A stretch of DNA of 64,000 nucleotides from Pantoea piersonii (GCF_003612015.1 NZ_RARB01000005.1:1-64000), one strand, 5' to 3'. Counted from the first letter of the stretch, positions 16,818-25,594 are shown. Translations and numbers: made by a program. Notes: generated from the sequence alone by a model not told the origin.

Positions 16818-17596
16818 TGACCCAACCAACCATCATGCTGAGCCATCTCAGAAAGAGCTATGCGGGACATGAAGTGCTGCACGACATCAGCCTGACGGCG
16901 CAGGATGGCGATGTTATCTCTCTGATCGGCGCCAGCGGATCGGGCAAAAGCACGCTGCTGCGCTGTATTCCTTTTCTGGAAGTGCCGCAGGCGGGCGTTA
17001 TCGCCGTGGGCGAGAACAGCGTAACGCTGGATAATCCCGACGAAAAACTTAATCGCGCGCAGCGCCAGCGTATCAAGCTGATGCGCATGCAGCTCGGCTT
17101 TGTGTTTCAGAGCTTTAACCTCTGGCCGCATAAGACGGTGATGCAGAACATTATTGAAGCGCCGGTGCATGTACAGAAGCGAAACCTGAAAGAGGCGACG
17201 GAAGAGGCCGAGGCGCTGCTGCATAAGGTCGGACTTTATGCCAGACGCGACGCCTGGCCGTCGCAGCTGTCGGGCGGCCAGCAGCAGCGCGTGGCGATTG
17301 CGCGCGCGCTGGCGCAGCAGCCGAAGGCAATTCTGTTTGATGAACCGACCTCGGCGCTCGATCCAGAACTGGTAGGCGAAGTGCTGCGCGTGATCCGCGG
17401 GCTGGCGGAAGAGGGCCGCACCATGATTATTGTGACCCATGAAATGGGCTTTGCCCGCGACGTGTCAAACAAAGCGGTGTTTCTGCATCAGGGGATGATT
17501 GAAGAAGAGGGCGCGCCGGAGCAGGTTTTCCTTGATCCCGTTTCGCCGCGCTGCCGTGCCTTTGTTAACAGCCATTTCCAGCGCAATGCAGGGTAG
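16817..17596 (+). CDS. amino acid ABC transporter ATPase (HisP-like)
   Basis: A 259-residue ABC ATPase that powers the preceding permease pair. Walker A is GASGSGKST at residues 38-46, the Q-loop FVFQSFNLWPH at about 96-106, the signature LSGGQQQR at 151-158, Walker B ILFDEP at 172-177 and the switch His in IIVTHEMGFARDV. All motifs are intact. It completes a four-gene importer with the amidohydrolase as the cargo-processing enzyme. A terminator follows. Confidence 0.92.
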   Translation: MTQPTIMLSHLRKSYAGHEVLHDISLTAQDGDVISLIGASGSGKSTLLRCIPFLEVPQAGVIAVGENSVTLDNPDEKLNRAQRQRIKLMRMQLGFVFQSFNLWPHKTVMQNIIEAPVHVQKRNLKEATEEAEALLHKVGLYARRDAWPSQLSGGQQQRVAIARALAQQPKAILFDEPTSALDPELVGEVLRVIRGLAEEGRTMIIVTHEMGFARDVSNKAVFLHQGMIEEEGAPEQVFLDPVSPRCRAFVNSHFQRNAG

Positions 17597-17618
17597 TCGT
17601 TGCGATCGGTTATAGCAA

Positions 17619-17662
17619 AAGAGACATAGCAGGCGAGGTCCGGTTATGTCTCTTCCGCTTTT
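17619..17662 (+). terminator. likely terminator of the amidohydrolase-ABC operon
   Basis: AAGAGACATA (17619-17628) pairs with TATGTCTCTT (17645-17654) around a 16-base loop, followed by CCGCTTTTATTT. The stem is perfect over 10 bp. Confidence 0.65.
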
Positions 17663-17695
17663 ATTTATCGGACTGCGCCGCAGGCGCTGTAACGA

Positions 17696-18109
17696 CTACA
17701 TCACCTCGATAAGCTGAAAAGTTTCAAACACCAGCTCCATCTCAGGATGAAAGGTTCCTTCGCTTTGGAAAAAGCGCTGATGCTCGCGGCGCCAGCTTTC
17801 CAGGCTGAGATCGTCCTCCCCTTCCAGCATCGCCATTTCCGGCGTCACGCGGTCAAAGCGAGTTAAGAACAGGCCCGTCGTGCGGATGACGCAGCGCGGC
17901 TGACCCGCGCCATCCAGCACAATGCTGTAGCCGCCAGGCTGCGGCTTCGCCTCGTCCTCACTCCACGACTGCAGCGAGCCACAGCTCGCCACTTTTTTAC
18001 CGGCAATCACCAGCGTAACCAGACGATCGGCCAGTTCGGACGAGTCGCCGAACGCCCATGCGTGCGCCTCAGGATATTTATCGGTTAACTGCTCCAGCGA
18101 AACGGACAT
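17696..18109 (-). CDS. ASCH domain protein
   Basis: The 137-residue product is an ASCH domain protein, a PUA-like fold linked to RNA or nucleoside binding. The pattern GKKVASCGSLQSW with PQPGGYSIVLDGAGQPRCVIRTTGLFLTRFDRVTPEMAMLEGEDD and a C-terminal EMELVFETFQLIE is typical; a related E. coli protein, YqfB, hydrolyses N4-acetylcytidine, but that is not evidence for this one. The ATG at 18109 shares one base with the stop of the ABC permease gene; an in-frame extension upstream is merely permease antisense space. It is the last of three coupled genes. Confidence 0.82.
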   Translation of the reverse strand: MSVSLEQLTDKYPEAHAWAFGDSSELADRLVTLVIAGKKVASCGSLQSWSEDEAKPQPGGYSIVLDGAGQPRCVIRTTGLFLTRFDRVTPEMAMLEGEDDLSLESWRREHQRFFQSEGTFHPEMELVFETFQLIEVM

Positions 18110-18906
18110 CAGATCACTCCCGATCGGGTGCGCCGCGGCTGCCTGTCGCGCGCGTAACGGCGTACAAGCGCAAAGCAGGCCAGCGGCAAAGGTAAGGTAA
18201 ACAACAACAGCAGCCACAGCAGCACGTACACCGCATCGACGCCATCATTCTGCAAATTGTTGTAGAGCTTAACCGGAATGCCCTGCGGGAAATAGGCAAA
18301 GATCATCACGATGCCGAATTCGCCGATAGCGCGCACCCAGGCCAGCGCCACCGCCGACGCCAGTCCTGGCGCAGCGAGGGGCAGAGAGAGCCGACGAAAC
18401 CGCTGCCACGGCGACGCGCCCAGCGTGCGGCCCGCTTCCAGAATGGCAACAGGCACGGCGGCAAAAGCCGAGCGCGCCGCCGTTATAAAGTAGGGCAGCG
18501 CGCCATACCACTGCGCCAGTACAAAGGCGGCAGGATTATTGACCAGCTCAATGCCCATACGGGCCAGCAGAGAACCAGCCGGCCCGTATGGGCCATAAGC
18601 GCTAACCAGAAGGATGCCCATCGCCAGCGGCGGCGTCAGCAGCGGGATCAGCACCAGAAGTTCTACCACCGCCCGTGCTTTACCTCGCGCCTGCGACAGC
18701 CACCAGGCGACGGGCAGGCCGCTCACGACAATCAGCAGCAGGGCAATAAGTCCCAGCCCGGTCGACGTTGCGATAGCGTCGCCGTCGCCCCAGGCCAGAT
18801 GGAAATGTCGCCAGTGCGTGATAGCAATCAGTGTCAGAAAAGGTACTGCCAGCATCAGCAGTGCTGGCAGCGATAACCATAACGCTGAAGAAGGAGAGCG
18901 CTTCAT
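18109..18906 (-). CDS. ABC transporter permease, ModB/WtpB-like
   Basis: A 265-residue binding-protein-dependent permease with about six helices and the EAA loop EAGRTLGASPWQRFRRLSLPLAAPGLASAVALAWVRAIGEFG, close to molybdate/tungstate/sulfate-type permeases. It lies between an anion-type binding protein gene and an ASCH gene, each joined by a one-base stop/start overlap. No ATPase gene exists in this operon, so it must use an ATPase encoded elsewhere or be inactive. The substrate is inferred from the family. Confidence 0.82.
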   Translation of the reverse strand: MKRSPSSALWLSLPALLMLAVPFLTLIAITHWRHFHLAWGDGDAIATSTGLGLIALLLIVVSGLPVAWWLSQARGKARAVVELLVLIPLLTPPLAMGILLVSAYGPYGPAGSLLARMGIELVNNPAAFVLAQWYGALPYFITAARSAFAAVPVAILEAGRTLGASPWQRFRRLSLPLAAPGLASAVALAWVRAIGEFGIVMIFAYFPQGIPVKLYNNLQNDGVDAVYVLLWLLLLFTLPLPLACFALVRRYARDRQPRRTRSGVI

Positions 18907-19823
18907 TAGGGGTAAATCGCATCCCCTTTAGGCGCGGCGTAGCCATTCTGCTGGAAAAGCGCCTGACCCGGTTTGCTCAGCATAAAATCCACAAAGGCTT
19001 TACCCGCTGTTTCCCCGTGAGGCGCGTTTTTCAGCACCGCCGCATAGTAAACCAGCGGTTGAGTATGCAGGGTTTTCTCCTCGCCTTTGCTGTCTTTGAT
19101 AGCAAAGCTGACGGTGTCGTACCATTTTTTGGCTTGCGCCGGATTGCTCAGGTTGATCTCGTCCGGCAGCGCGACATAGGGCAGATGCGCAGAGATAACT
19201 TCGCTTTCGTAACCCGCGGCGGCATCTACCTGACCGCTCTCCAGCCGCGCCAGCAGGCCGCCTTCCAGATGCGTTTGCGCCGGATTCTGTACGCCGCCCA
19301 TAATTTTGTCAGCCGCGCCCGGCTTGTTGTAGTACTTCTCCGCCAGCAGCAGGGTGAAGACGATATTCTGACCTTTAGGATCGTTGACCGGATCGGTGCG
19401 GCCAAACTTCAGGCCCGGCGTCGCCAGCACATCAAGCCAGCTGGCATCGCCCGCTTTCGCCGCGGCGGAAAATTTTTGCGCATAGAGACCTTTCGGGCTG
19501 TAGGCGATCACCATGCTGGTGCTGGCGACCGGTACGGCGTTGTCGATCAGGCCTGCATCCTTCAGGATCTGCATCGGTCCCGGCGTAATGGAGACAAAGA
19601 CGTCAGCGGTCATTTTTTTGCTCGCCAGCAGGCGCGCCATGCCGTAGGCGCCCTGGCCTTGCCCCTGATAGCTGCCGTTGTTCGCTTTGGCGAACGCCGG
19701 GCCTAAGCTCTCATCCATCACCTTACCCATAGAGCCCGCGTAGGTGACGCGGATATCGGTTGCCATCGCCGAGGCGCTACAGACCACGCCGCTAACCAGC
19801 GCTAAAAGCGCGAACTTTTTCAT
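18906..19823 (-). CDS. periplasmic binding protein, molybdate/tungstate type
   Basis: A 305-residue secreted binding protein with signal peptide MKKFALLALVSGVVCSASAMA. The mature start DIRVTYAGSMGKVMDESLGPAF and the later FGRTDPVNDPKGQNIVFTLLLAEKYY resemble the ModA/WtpA class of oxyanion binding proteins, in which Ser, Asp and Glu side chains hold the anion. It is the promoter-proximal gene of the operon with permease and ASCH genes. Whether it binds molybdate, tungstate or another anion cannot be told from the sequence. Confidence 0.8.
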   Translation of the reverse strand: MKKFALLALVSGVVCSASAMATDIRVTYAGSMGKVMDESLGPAFAKANNGSYQGQGQGAYGMARLLASKKMTADVFVSITPGPMQILKDAGLIDNAVPVASTSMVIAYSPKGLYAQKFSAAAKAGDASWLDVLATPGLKFGRTDPVNDPKGQNIVFTLLLAEKYYNKPGAADKIMGGVQNPAQTHLEGGLLARLESGQVDAAAGYESEVISAHLPYVALPDEINLSNPAQAKKWYDTVSFAIKDSKGEEKTLHTQPLVYYAAVLKNAPHGETAGKAFVDFMLSKPGQALFQQNGYAAPKGDAIYP

Positions 19824-20125
19824 TTGCCTACTCGTTATAAAGAAAAATAGATAGCGATTATGGTAAGCCTGCCGCTGTCAGGCAAGCATCTGCCGTGCGG
19901 AAAGAGCGAAAAGGAGCAGGGCCTGAAGATAAAGTTGCGCTGCGTTGAGGGGCGGTTGAGTCTTTTTGCTGGCTGACCCCTCCTCCTTACGTGTGCTGAA
20001 GTGGTGAAGAGCTGATCCTCATCAATAATAAGTGAGCCGGTTAAATATTAGCATCCAGTGTTTCACGAGAACGCAGCTCTGCGCGCCGGGCCAGCGTTCT
20101 CCTTACTGATAACATGAGGTAAGCC
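19824..20125. other. 302-bp divergent promoter region
   Basis: No gene is seen. It holds the promoters of the ABC binding-protein gene (leftward) and of the phenolic acid decarboxylase (rightward). No divergent PadR or LysR regulator gene, common next to decarboxylase genes, is present. Confidence 0.5.
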
Positions 20126-20650
20126 ATGACCATTGCTTCGATTAACGAGTCATCCCGCGATCTTTCGCAGTTTGTCGGTACGCATTTTGTCTACACCTAC
20201 GATAACGGCTGGAAATATGAGTGGTATGCACGCAACGAAACGACCTGCGATTACCGTATCCATAAGGGGCTGGTAGGCGGGCGCTGGGTGACGCATCAGA
20301 AGATGAATGCCGTACAGTTTGCTCCCGGCATCTTTAAGGTTGACTGGCATGAACCAACCGGCACCTGCGTCAGCCTGCTTTTTGATTTGAACCGCAAATT
20401 GCTGCACGGCACTATTTTCTTCCCGCAGTGGATTGCCGGTGAAGGTCAGCACCCTGAAAAAACCATCTGCTATCAAAATGAATTTATAGAAGATATGCAT
20501 CGCTTCAGAGACGAAGGGCCCGCCTATCCTTATGTCATCATCCCTGAGTTCGCCGAAGTAACCTATATGAAAAATGAAGGGCCGGATAATGACAGCGTAA
20601 TTGATCAGGCGCCAGGCCAGTTGCCAGAGAATTTCTTTGACGGTAAATAA
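20126..20650 (+). CDS. padC: phenolic acid decarboxylase
   Basis: A 174-residue cytoplasmic phenolic acid decarboxylase that converts ferulic, p-coumaric and caffeic acids into vinyl phenols without cofactor. Family blocks are intact: FVGTHFVYTYDNGWKYEWYARNETTCDYRIHKGLVGGRW, QKMNAVQFAPGIFKVDWHEPTGTCVSLLFD, LHGTIFFPQWI and FADVTYM-like FAEVTYMKNEGPDNDSVID. The conserved Tyr, Arg and Glu of the substrate cap lie in the first block. GAGGTAAG precedes the ATG. It is a single gene with its own terminator. The trait fits a plant-associated lifestyle. Confidence 0.93.
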   Translation: MTIASINESSRDLSQFVGTHFVYTYDNGWKYEWYARNETTCDYRIHKGLVGGRWVTHQKMNAVQFAPGIFKVDWHEPTGTCVSLLFDLNRKLLHGTIFFPQWIAGEGQHPEKTICYQNEFIEDMHRFRDEGPAYPYVIIPEFAEVTYMKNEGPDNDSVIDQAPGQLPENFFDGK

Positions 20651-20657
20651 TTAATCC

Positions 20658-20706
20658 GCTCTGCCGCATACCGCCCTCCGGCGGCAGAGCATTTTGCTTT
20701 TTCTTT
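20658..20706 (+). terminator. intrinsic terminator after padC
   Basis: GCTCTGCCG (20658-20666) pairs with CGGCAGAGC (20682-20690), and a T-rich tract follows to 20706. Confidence 0.8.
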
Positions 20707-21246
20707 AAGCCGCTTTTATCTGCTGGATAGAAATCTGTACCGCAACGTATTCCGCACTTTATCCTTGAGCCCTGGCACTATTTCGGCCAGTAAAAATCAG
20801 CCAGTCATTAATAAAGCCCCCAGAACAAGCGCAATATTCGCCTGCAGACGTAATTATTAACGCGCTGACATATTTTTACATCTTCTTTATTCGACTTATT
20901 TCACTTTAAATATAAAAGATATAAATATCAGCTAGTTATATTTGGTTTGATGGCGGCGTAGCTAAGTTATCTGTTTTAGGGGGTAGGAATTATCCTGAAT
21001 TATCAGGGCGTGCTCAGGCGAGTTAATCAGGCAATAAGTCGTTGGCTGGGCAGGATAAATTTTAACTGACGATAATTTTGCTTTTATATCCTCTGGTTCG
21101 AATTTTTAATTATTTTAATTTTTTTTGCCGTCTGGCTTGCAACGGCTGGGTTTTGATTCACACTTAAATTTCTTTAGTTGTAAATGCTTTTGATTTGATT
21201 ATATCAGGGTGTTTATTTCAACCGGGCATTTCATAAAGGGTGAAAT
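20707..21246. other. AT-rich intergenic region of 540 bp
   Basis: No coding frame or clear RNA is visible. The composition is far more AT-rich than the surrounding genes, especially at 20870-20945 and 21060-21210. AAAGGGTG just before 21247 is the ribosome binding site of the next gene. Such tracts are often bound by H-NS. Confidence 0.4.
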
Positions 21247-21654
21247 ATGGCTTCTTCTTCAAACAATGACGAACATCCACATGCAAAAGAGGAAGTATTG
21301 CATCTGGCTGAAGAAAAGCTGACCGTATCGCGGGAAGAAGTTCTGGATGGTTATGTCACCGTTAAACGCCAGACTTCTACCCACAGCGAGCCAGTAAGTC
21401 TGATGTTACGCCGGGAAAACGTTGAGGTCACGCATGTGCCGAAAAACGAGCGCATTGTGACTATGCCCGATATCAGGGAAGAAGAGGGCGTCCTTATCGT
21501 TCCGGTGGTGGAAGAAGAAGTTGAAGTGATTCGCAGGCTGGTTTTGAAAGAGGAGTTGCATATCCGGCGAACGCATGAAGAGGTTCCCTGGGAAGAGACC
21601 GTTTCATTACGTAAACAGCATGTCGAGATTGACCGGAAAAAAGACGACACCTAA
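21247..21654 (+). CDS. YsnF/AvaK-domain (DUF2382) stress protein
   Basis: The 135-residue protein consists of one YsnF/AvaK (DUF2382) domain: VLHLAEEKLTVSREEVLDGYVTVKRQTSTHSEPVSLMLRRENVEVTHVP near the N-terminus and a second, similar half with LVLKEELHIRRTHEEVPWEETVSLRKQHVEIDR. It is rich in Glu, Arg and Val and predicted soluble. The family is associated with general stress responses in Bacillus and cyanobacteria but its activity is unknown. It precedes a larger protein of the same family by 23 bases, so the two form an operon. Confidence 0.82.
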   Translation: MASSSNNDEHPHAKEEVLHLAEEKLTVSREEVLDGYVTVKRQTSTHSEPVSLMLRRENVEVTHVPKNERIVTMPDIREEEGVLIVPVVEEEVEVIRRLVLKEELHIRRTHEEVPWEETVSLRKQHVEIDRKKDDT

Positions 21655-21677
21655 GCCATCATCACGCAGGAGGAATC

Positions 21678-22676
21678 ATGGCACACGAAAAGATCGTAAC
21701 GATGTTCAGTACCCTGGCTCAGGCAGAAGGGGCGAAGCGTAGCCTGATTAAAGCGGGTTTCGCAGAGCACGATATTGATGTGATTTCTGGCGAACGTCTG
21801 AAATCGGAAGGACACGAGGCCCGTCATCCTGGCTTCTGGCAGCGCCTGTTCGGCAGCACGGTGGATGAAGAGCAAAGCGGCGTGTATGAAGATGCGATTA
21901 ATTCAGGCAGCGTGGTACTGACGCTGCGCGCTAATGAAGATCAGTTGCCGCGCGCTTATAGCGTTCTGGATGCGCATGACACAGGCGAACTGCCAACAGG
22001 CAATGGACTGGGACAGGATGACGGTTATACCGTTTCTGCCGCGCATAGCGCGCCTGGCGTAAACACCGTTGGCGACAGCGGCGTGACTGAGCCGGTTCGC
22101 ACCTCTCTGACTGGCGATGAAAGTGAAGAAGAAGTGCTGCGCCTTGCTGAGGAACGTCTGGAAGTGGGTAAGCGTCTGGTCAGCGAAGGGACCACGCGCG
22201 TACGCCGCTATACCGTAACCGATCAGGTATCGGAAGACATTTCGCTGCAGGAACAGCATGCTGATATTTTCCGCCGTTCAACTGGCGATCTGGCTGCAGC
22301 AGATAATGTCGACTGGGAAGAGAAAACCATCGAAGTTGCAGAAACGCATGAGCAGCCAGTCATTAACAAAACGGCGCATATCAAAGAGGAAGTGGTGGTT
22401 CGCAAAGATCAGAGCGAGCGCGTAGAAAACATCACTGATTCTGTCCGCCGCCAGGAAGTGGATATTGATCACGCGGATACCAACCTTGCAGCAGACGCGC
22501 CTTTAACAGGCGGTGCAACTGCCAGAACTGCGGGTACCCCTGGCACCCTGAACCAAACCGCGGGTACTTCTGGTGCCCTGAACGAAACGGATGCTGATGG
22601 CCGTATCGTCGAAAGAAGCGGCGTAGCAGGGGTTGAGGAAAAAGATAACGTTGATCCGCTCCTGAAACGTCCGTAA
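21678..22676 (+). CDS. general stress protein with YflT-like and DUF2382 domains
   Basis: A 332-residue, acidic protein. Residues 1-105 resemble the general-stress/YflT domain (KIVTMFSTLAQAEGAKRSLIKAGFAEHDIDVISG), and residues 150-265 form a YsnF/AvaK domain (VLRLAEERLEVGKRLVSEGTTRVRRYTVTDQVSEDISLQEQHADIFRR and VVVRKDQSERVENITDSVRRQEVDID). The tail has a short direct repeat TAGTPGTLNQ/TAGTSGALNE and looks disordered. AGGAGG precedes the ATG. Role is inferred to be stress protection; no catalytic motif is visible. Confidence 0.8.
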   Translation: MAHEKIVTMFSTLAQAEGAKRSLIKAGFAEHDIDVISGERLKSEGHEARHPGFWQRLFGSTVDEEQSGVYEDAINSGSVVLTLRANEDQLPRAYSVLDAHDTGELPTGNGLGQDDGYTVSAAHSAPGVNTVGDSGVTEPVRTSLTGDESEEEVLRLAEERLEVGKRLVSEGTTRVRRYTVTDQVSEDISLQEQHADIFRRSTGDLAAADNVDWEEKTIEVAETHEQPVINKTAHIKEEVVVRKDQSERVENITDSVRRQEVDIDHADTNLAADAPLTGGATARTAGTPGTLNQTAGTSGALNETDADGRIVERSGVAGVEEKDNVDPLLKRP

Positions 22677-22684
22677 CGCGTTTT

Positions 22685-22788
22685 TATTCAGCCTGTCGGG
22701 AGACCGTCAGGCCTGAATATGACAAGCTGCAGCGGGGAAGTCGACGCATTTGCCCTGGTGTTGGCTCGCTGCCGACCTCCCCGTCTGC
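22685..22788. other. two strong hairpins downstream of the stress genes
   Basis: The first (22685-22719) has arms TATTCAGCCTG and CAGGCCTGAATA with an inner CGG-GAGA-CCG. The second (about 22727-22788) pairs GCAG-GGGGA-GTCG with CGAC-TCCCC-CTGC across a long loop. Neither is followed by a T-run. They may cap the mRNA 3' end or belong to an undescribed RNA. The rest of 22789-23030 shows no gene. Confidence 0.4.
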
Positions 22789-23043
22789 ACATATCAATTT
22801 ATCGACATCTCAGCTAGTTTCAGTAGTTTATTATATTGCCAGATGTAACCGAAAACCCGCCGCGCGCTCCGTTGTTTATTTAATCTGGATAATTCCATGA
22901 TCGGACAACAATTTCAGCAGACGAACGAAACGGCATAACGGCGAATTCCTGTGGTCTGACGCGAATTGTTTAAAGAACGTCTGAAAGAAGCAGTGATGTA
23001 GCGATATGTTAAGTTTTTCAGCGGCGACAGCAGGAGGTAAAAA

Positions 23044-23145
23044 ATGTCAGAACGCCCCGATACAGAACCCTTACCGGATGATGTAGAAATACCTGCTTAC
23101 GAAGATGACGACACCGACCAGTCTTTTAATTCGCCTGCAGAATAA
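23044..23145 (+). CDS. small acidic protein of 33 residues
   Basis: The product MSERPDTEPLPDDVEIPAY... has 33 residues, nearly half of them Asp, Glu or Pro, and no hydrophobic segment. A near-perfect ribosome binding site (AGGAGGT, 6 bases before ATG) is the main evidence that it is translated. It stands alone after the stress-protein operon. It is not recognised; it may be a disordered microprotein. Confidence 0.55.
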   Translation: MSERPDTEPLPDDVEIPAYEDDDTDQSFNSPAE

Positions 23146-23160
23146 GCAGGCGACGCTCCC

Positions 23161-23322
23161 TTATGCCAGTAAGCGCCTGGCCCACGCGTTGACCTCATCG
23201 CCGCTGCCCATATCGAGTTGAATAAGCGCGTTAATCATAAAGCCAGGCGAGACGTGCACGCCGTTCCCTCTCGCATCAATGTCTGTGCGAAAACCGTTTA
23301 ACCGCAGCTGACCAACGCGACG
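23161..23322 (-). pseudogene. possible C-terminal gene remnant
   Basis: On the minus strand an open stretch of about 53 codons after an in-frame stop ends at TAA (23161-23163). It reads ...LNGFRTDIDARGNGVHVSPGFMINALIQLDMGSGDEVNAWARRLLA in pieces, with protein-like composition but no start codon with a ribosome binding site. It may be the tail of a decayed gene. The family was not recognised. No gene is seen from 23323 to 23550. Confidence 0.3.
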
Positions 23323-23550
23323 TTACAACAGCGGTATAAAGAAGCGCAATATGCCGCTGTTTACAGCGTAAACGCCCGCCTCTCTGAAAACGCTTTCACT
23401 GTGATAATCCCCCTATGTAAAAGTCGCCGAAAGCCCGGCGATACGACTATAGTTAATGCCAGATTAACATTAACTCATCCGTGGACGTTTTGTCTGCGCA
23501 GTAAAAGTTATAACAGCTCCCGAGCCGGAAAGGGCTAGAAGAGGTTGATT

Positions 23551-23820
23551 TTGCTTACTAATCTTTCCTGGAAGATAATACACGACGTCATAAACAAGAC
23601 TATCGAAGAGATGCTGGACGAGCAGCAAACGCTGAACGTACTCTCGCTGCGCTCGCGGCTGAGAGAGCTTGCAGAAAGCGAAACGGACGAAGTCATGGTG
23701 TTGTGTTACTGGCAGGCCAGTAAAGTCCTGATGCGGCTACCTCCCACCGTGACGGCCGATCAGCTGATGACCGCAGCGCGCCACGCTTTTCGCACGCCGT
23801 TGAACCACGATCTCTTATAA
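23551..23820 (+). CDS. small uncharacterised helical protein
   Basis: The product has 89 residues, is mainly helical and charged (IIHDVINKTIEEMLDEQQTLNVLSLRSRLRELAESETDEVMVLCYWQASKVLMRLPP). The layout recalls the small biofilm regulators of the YcgZ/YmgA/AriR group, but I cannot show homology. The TTG at 23551 is chosen because GAAGAGG lies 6 bases before it; a TTG at 23545 abuts that site. It is monocistronic. Confidence 0.6.
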   Translation: MLTNLSWKIIHDVINKTIEEMLDEQQTLNVLSLRSRLRELAESETDEVMVLCYWQASKVLMRLPPTVTADQLMTAARHAFRTPLNHDLL

Positions 23821-23934
23821 AAATGGCCCGGCACGCAGCGGTAAACGTCGAAGAGCGAAAACGCGTAAAGTAAAACGTTTACAGTAATTTATGATGTGCA
23901 AAGCAGTGTGCGTCAATTTCAGTAAGGAACCGAT

Positions 23935-24516
23935 ATGTCGCATTTCCGCCCGGTGGCGCTTCAGCACGCCAGCCGCCTGCTCAATCATGGTCCCACCATT
24001 CTGATTACCAGCCAGCATCCGCAAACGCAACGCCGCAATGTGATGGCCGCCGCCTGGTCGACCCCGGTGGAGTTTACCCCGCCGCGCGTGGCTATTGTGG
24101 TGGATAAAGCGACCTGGTCGCGCGAGCTGATCGAGTCGAACGGCGCCTTTGGCGTCTGCGTCCCGGCAGCCGCCTTTGCCGATCTGACCTATGCGGTCGG
24201 CAATACCACAGGACGCGATCACGATAAATTCGCCGCGTATAACATTCAGGCCATCAGTGGCCCGGAGCTGGGCGTGCCGCTGCTGGAAGAGAGCTGCGTC
24301 GCCTGGCTGGAGTGTCGGCTGTTGCCGGCAACAGAAGCGCAGCAAAACTATGACACGCTGTTCGGCGAGGTTGTGGCAGCGGCAGCTGACAGCCGCGTTT
24401 TTTATGAGGGTCGCTGGCATTTCAGCGCCGAAAACCGCGCGCTGCACACTCTGCATCATCTGGGCGGCGGGCAGTTCGTGACCGTAGCGGACACCTTTAG
24501 CGCCAAAATGCCCTGA
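23935..24516 (+). CDS. flavin reductase-like domain protein
   Basis: A 193-residue protein of the flavin reductase-like FMN-binding family, with the split beta-barrel start [60 protein letters not shown] and the later FYEGRWHF. Family members reduce or bind FMN and often supply reduced flavin to a monooxygenase, but none is adjacent. AAGGAA precedes the ATG. It is followed at 28 bases by ahr and may be co-transcribed with it. Confidence 0.82.
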   Translation: MSHFRPVALQHASRLLNHGPTILITSQHPQTQRRNVMAAAWSTPVEFTPPRVAIVVDKATWSRELIESNGAFGVCVPAAAFADLTYAVGNTTGRDHDKFAAYNIQAISGPELGVPLLEESCVAWLECRLLPATEAQQNYDTLFGEVVAAAADSRVFYEGRWHFSAENRALHTLHHLGGGQFVTVADTFSAKMP

Positions 24517-24544
24517 GCGCATTCACTATATCAGCGAGGAAAGC

Positions 24545-25561
24545 ATGAAATTTAAAAGTTACGCAGTGATGAAGGCTGGAGAAGCGCTTCAACCCTATGA
24601 GTACGATCCCGGCCCGCTGGCGGCGGAAGATGTCGAAGTAGAAGTCGATTACTGCGGCGTGTGCCACTCCGATCTGTCGATGATCGATAACGAGTGGGGC
24701 GGCTCGACCTATCCGCTGATCGCGGGTCATGAGGTGATTGGCCGCGTGGTCGCGCTGGGCGACAGCGCCAAAAATAAAGGGCTGAGCATTGGTCAGCGCG
24801 TGGGCATTGGCTGGACGGCGAAGAGCTGTCAGCACTGTGACGCCTGCATTAACGGCGAGCAGGTTAACTGCGTGAACAACAAAGTCTCTACCATCAACAA
24901 TCATGGCGGTTTCGCCAGCCATCTACGCGCCAACTGGCAATGGGCGATCCCTCTGCCGGAAAACCTGGACCCTGCGACTGCAGGCCCGCTGCTGTGCGGC
25001 GGCATCACCGTCTTTAAACCGCTGCTGATGCACAACATTACCGCCACCAGCCGCGTCGGCGTGATCGGCATCGGCGGGCTCGGCCATATGGCGATTAAAC
25101 TGCTGCGCGCGCTCGGCGCGGAAGTGACGGCGTTCAGCTCGTCGCCCTCTAAAACTGATACCATTAAGCAGATGGGCGCGGATTACGTTGTTAACAGCCG
25201 CGATCCGGAAGCGCTGAAAAAGCTGGCGGGTCAGTTTGACCTGATCATCAGCACCGTCGCGGTCGATCTCGACTGGCAGCCCTATTTCCAGGCGCTGGCG
25301 GCGAAAGGCAAGTTCCATACCGTCGGCGCGGTGATGAAACCCTTTGAAGTGCCGGCGTTTACGCTTATCACGGGCGATCGCGCGGTTACTGGCTCGTCCA
25401 CCGGCTCGCCGGGGCAGCTGCGTTCGCTGCTTCGTCTGGCGTCGCGCGCAGATATCGCGCCAACCGTGGAATACTTTCCGATGTCGAAAATCAACGACGC
25501 GCTCGATCACCTGCGCGCCGGTAAGGCGCACTATCGCATCGTGTTGAAAGCGGATTTCTGA
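24545..25561 (+). CDS. ahr: NADPH-dependent aldehyde reductase
   Basis: A 338-residue zinc-type alcohol dehydrogenase close to E. coli Ahr (YjgB), which reduces a broad range of aldehydes with NADPH. The catalytic zinc site is YCGVCHSDL with GHEVIGRV; four Cys of the structural zinc lie in [15 protein letters not shown]; the cofactor fold has [11 protein letters not shown] near residue 180. The start [12 protein letters not shown] and the end YRIVLKADF match E. coli Ahr. A bidirectional terminator separates it from gstA. Confidence 0.9.
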   Translation: MKFKSYAVMKAGEALQPYEYDPGPLAAEDVEVEVDYCGVCHSDLSMIDNEWGGSTYPLIAGHEVIGRVVALGDSAKNKGLSIGQRVGIGWTAKSCQHCDACINGEQVNCVNNKVSTINNHGGFASHLRANWQWAIPLPENLDPATAGPLLCGGITVFKPLLMHNITATSRVGVIGIGGLGHMAIKLLRALGAEVTAFSSSPSKTDTIKQMGADYVVNSRDPEALKKLAGQFDLIISTVAVDLDWQPYFQALAAKGKFHTVGAVMKPFEVPAFTLITGDRAVTGSSTGSPGQLRSLLRLASRADIAPTVEYFPMSKINDALDHLRAGKAHYRIVLKADF

Positions 25562-25567
25562 TTGAAG

Positions 25568-25594
25568 AGCGCGCCCGTCGGGCGCGCTATTTTA
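25568..25594. terminator. bidirectional terminator between ahr and gstA
   Basis: AGCGCGCCC (25568-25576) pairs with GGGCGCGCT (25580-25588), loop GTC, followed by ATTTTATT. It serves both convergent genes. Confidence 0.75.

Noticed and set aside
15840..16829. 329-codon minus-strand frame over the ABC permease genes
   Set aside because: Gln/His/Arg-rich shadow composition opposite certain permease genes.
18831..19706. 291-codon plus-strand frame opposite the binding-protein gene
   Set aside because: Antisense shadow; the minus-strand gene has signal peptide and family motifs.
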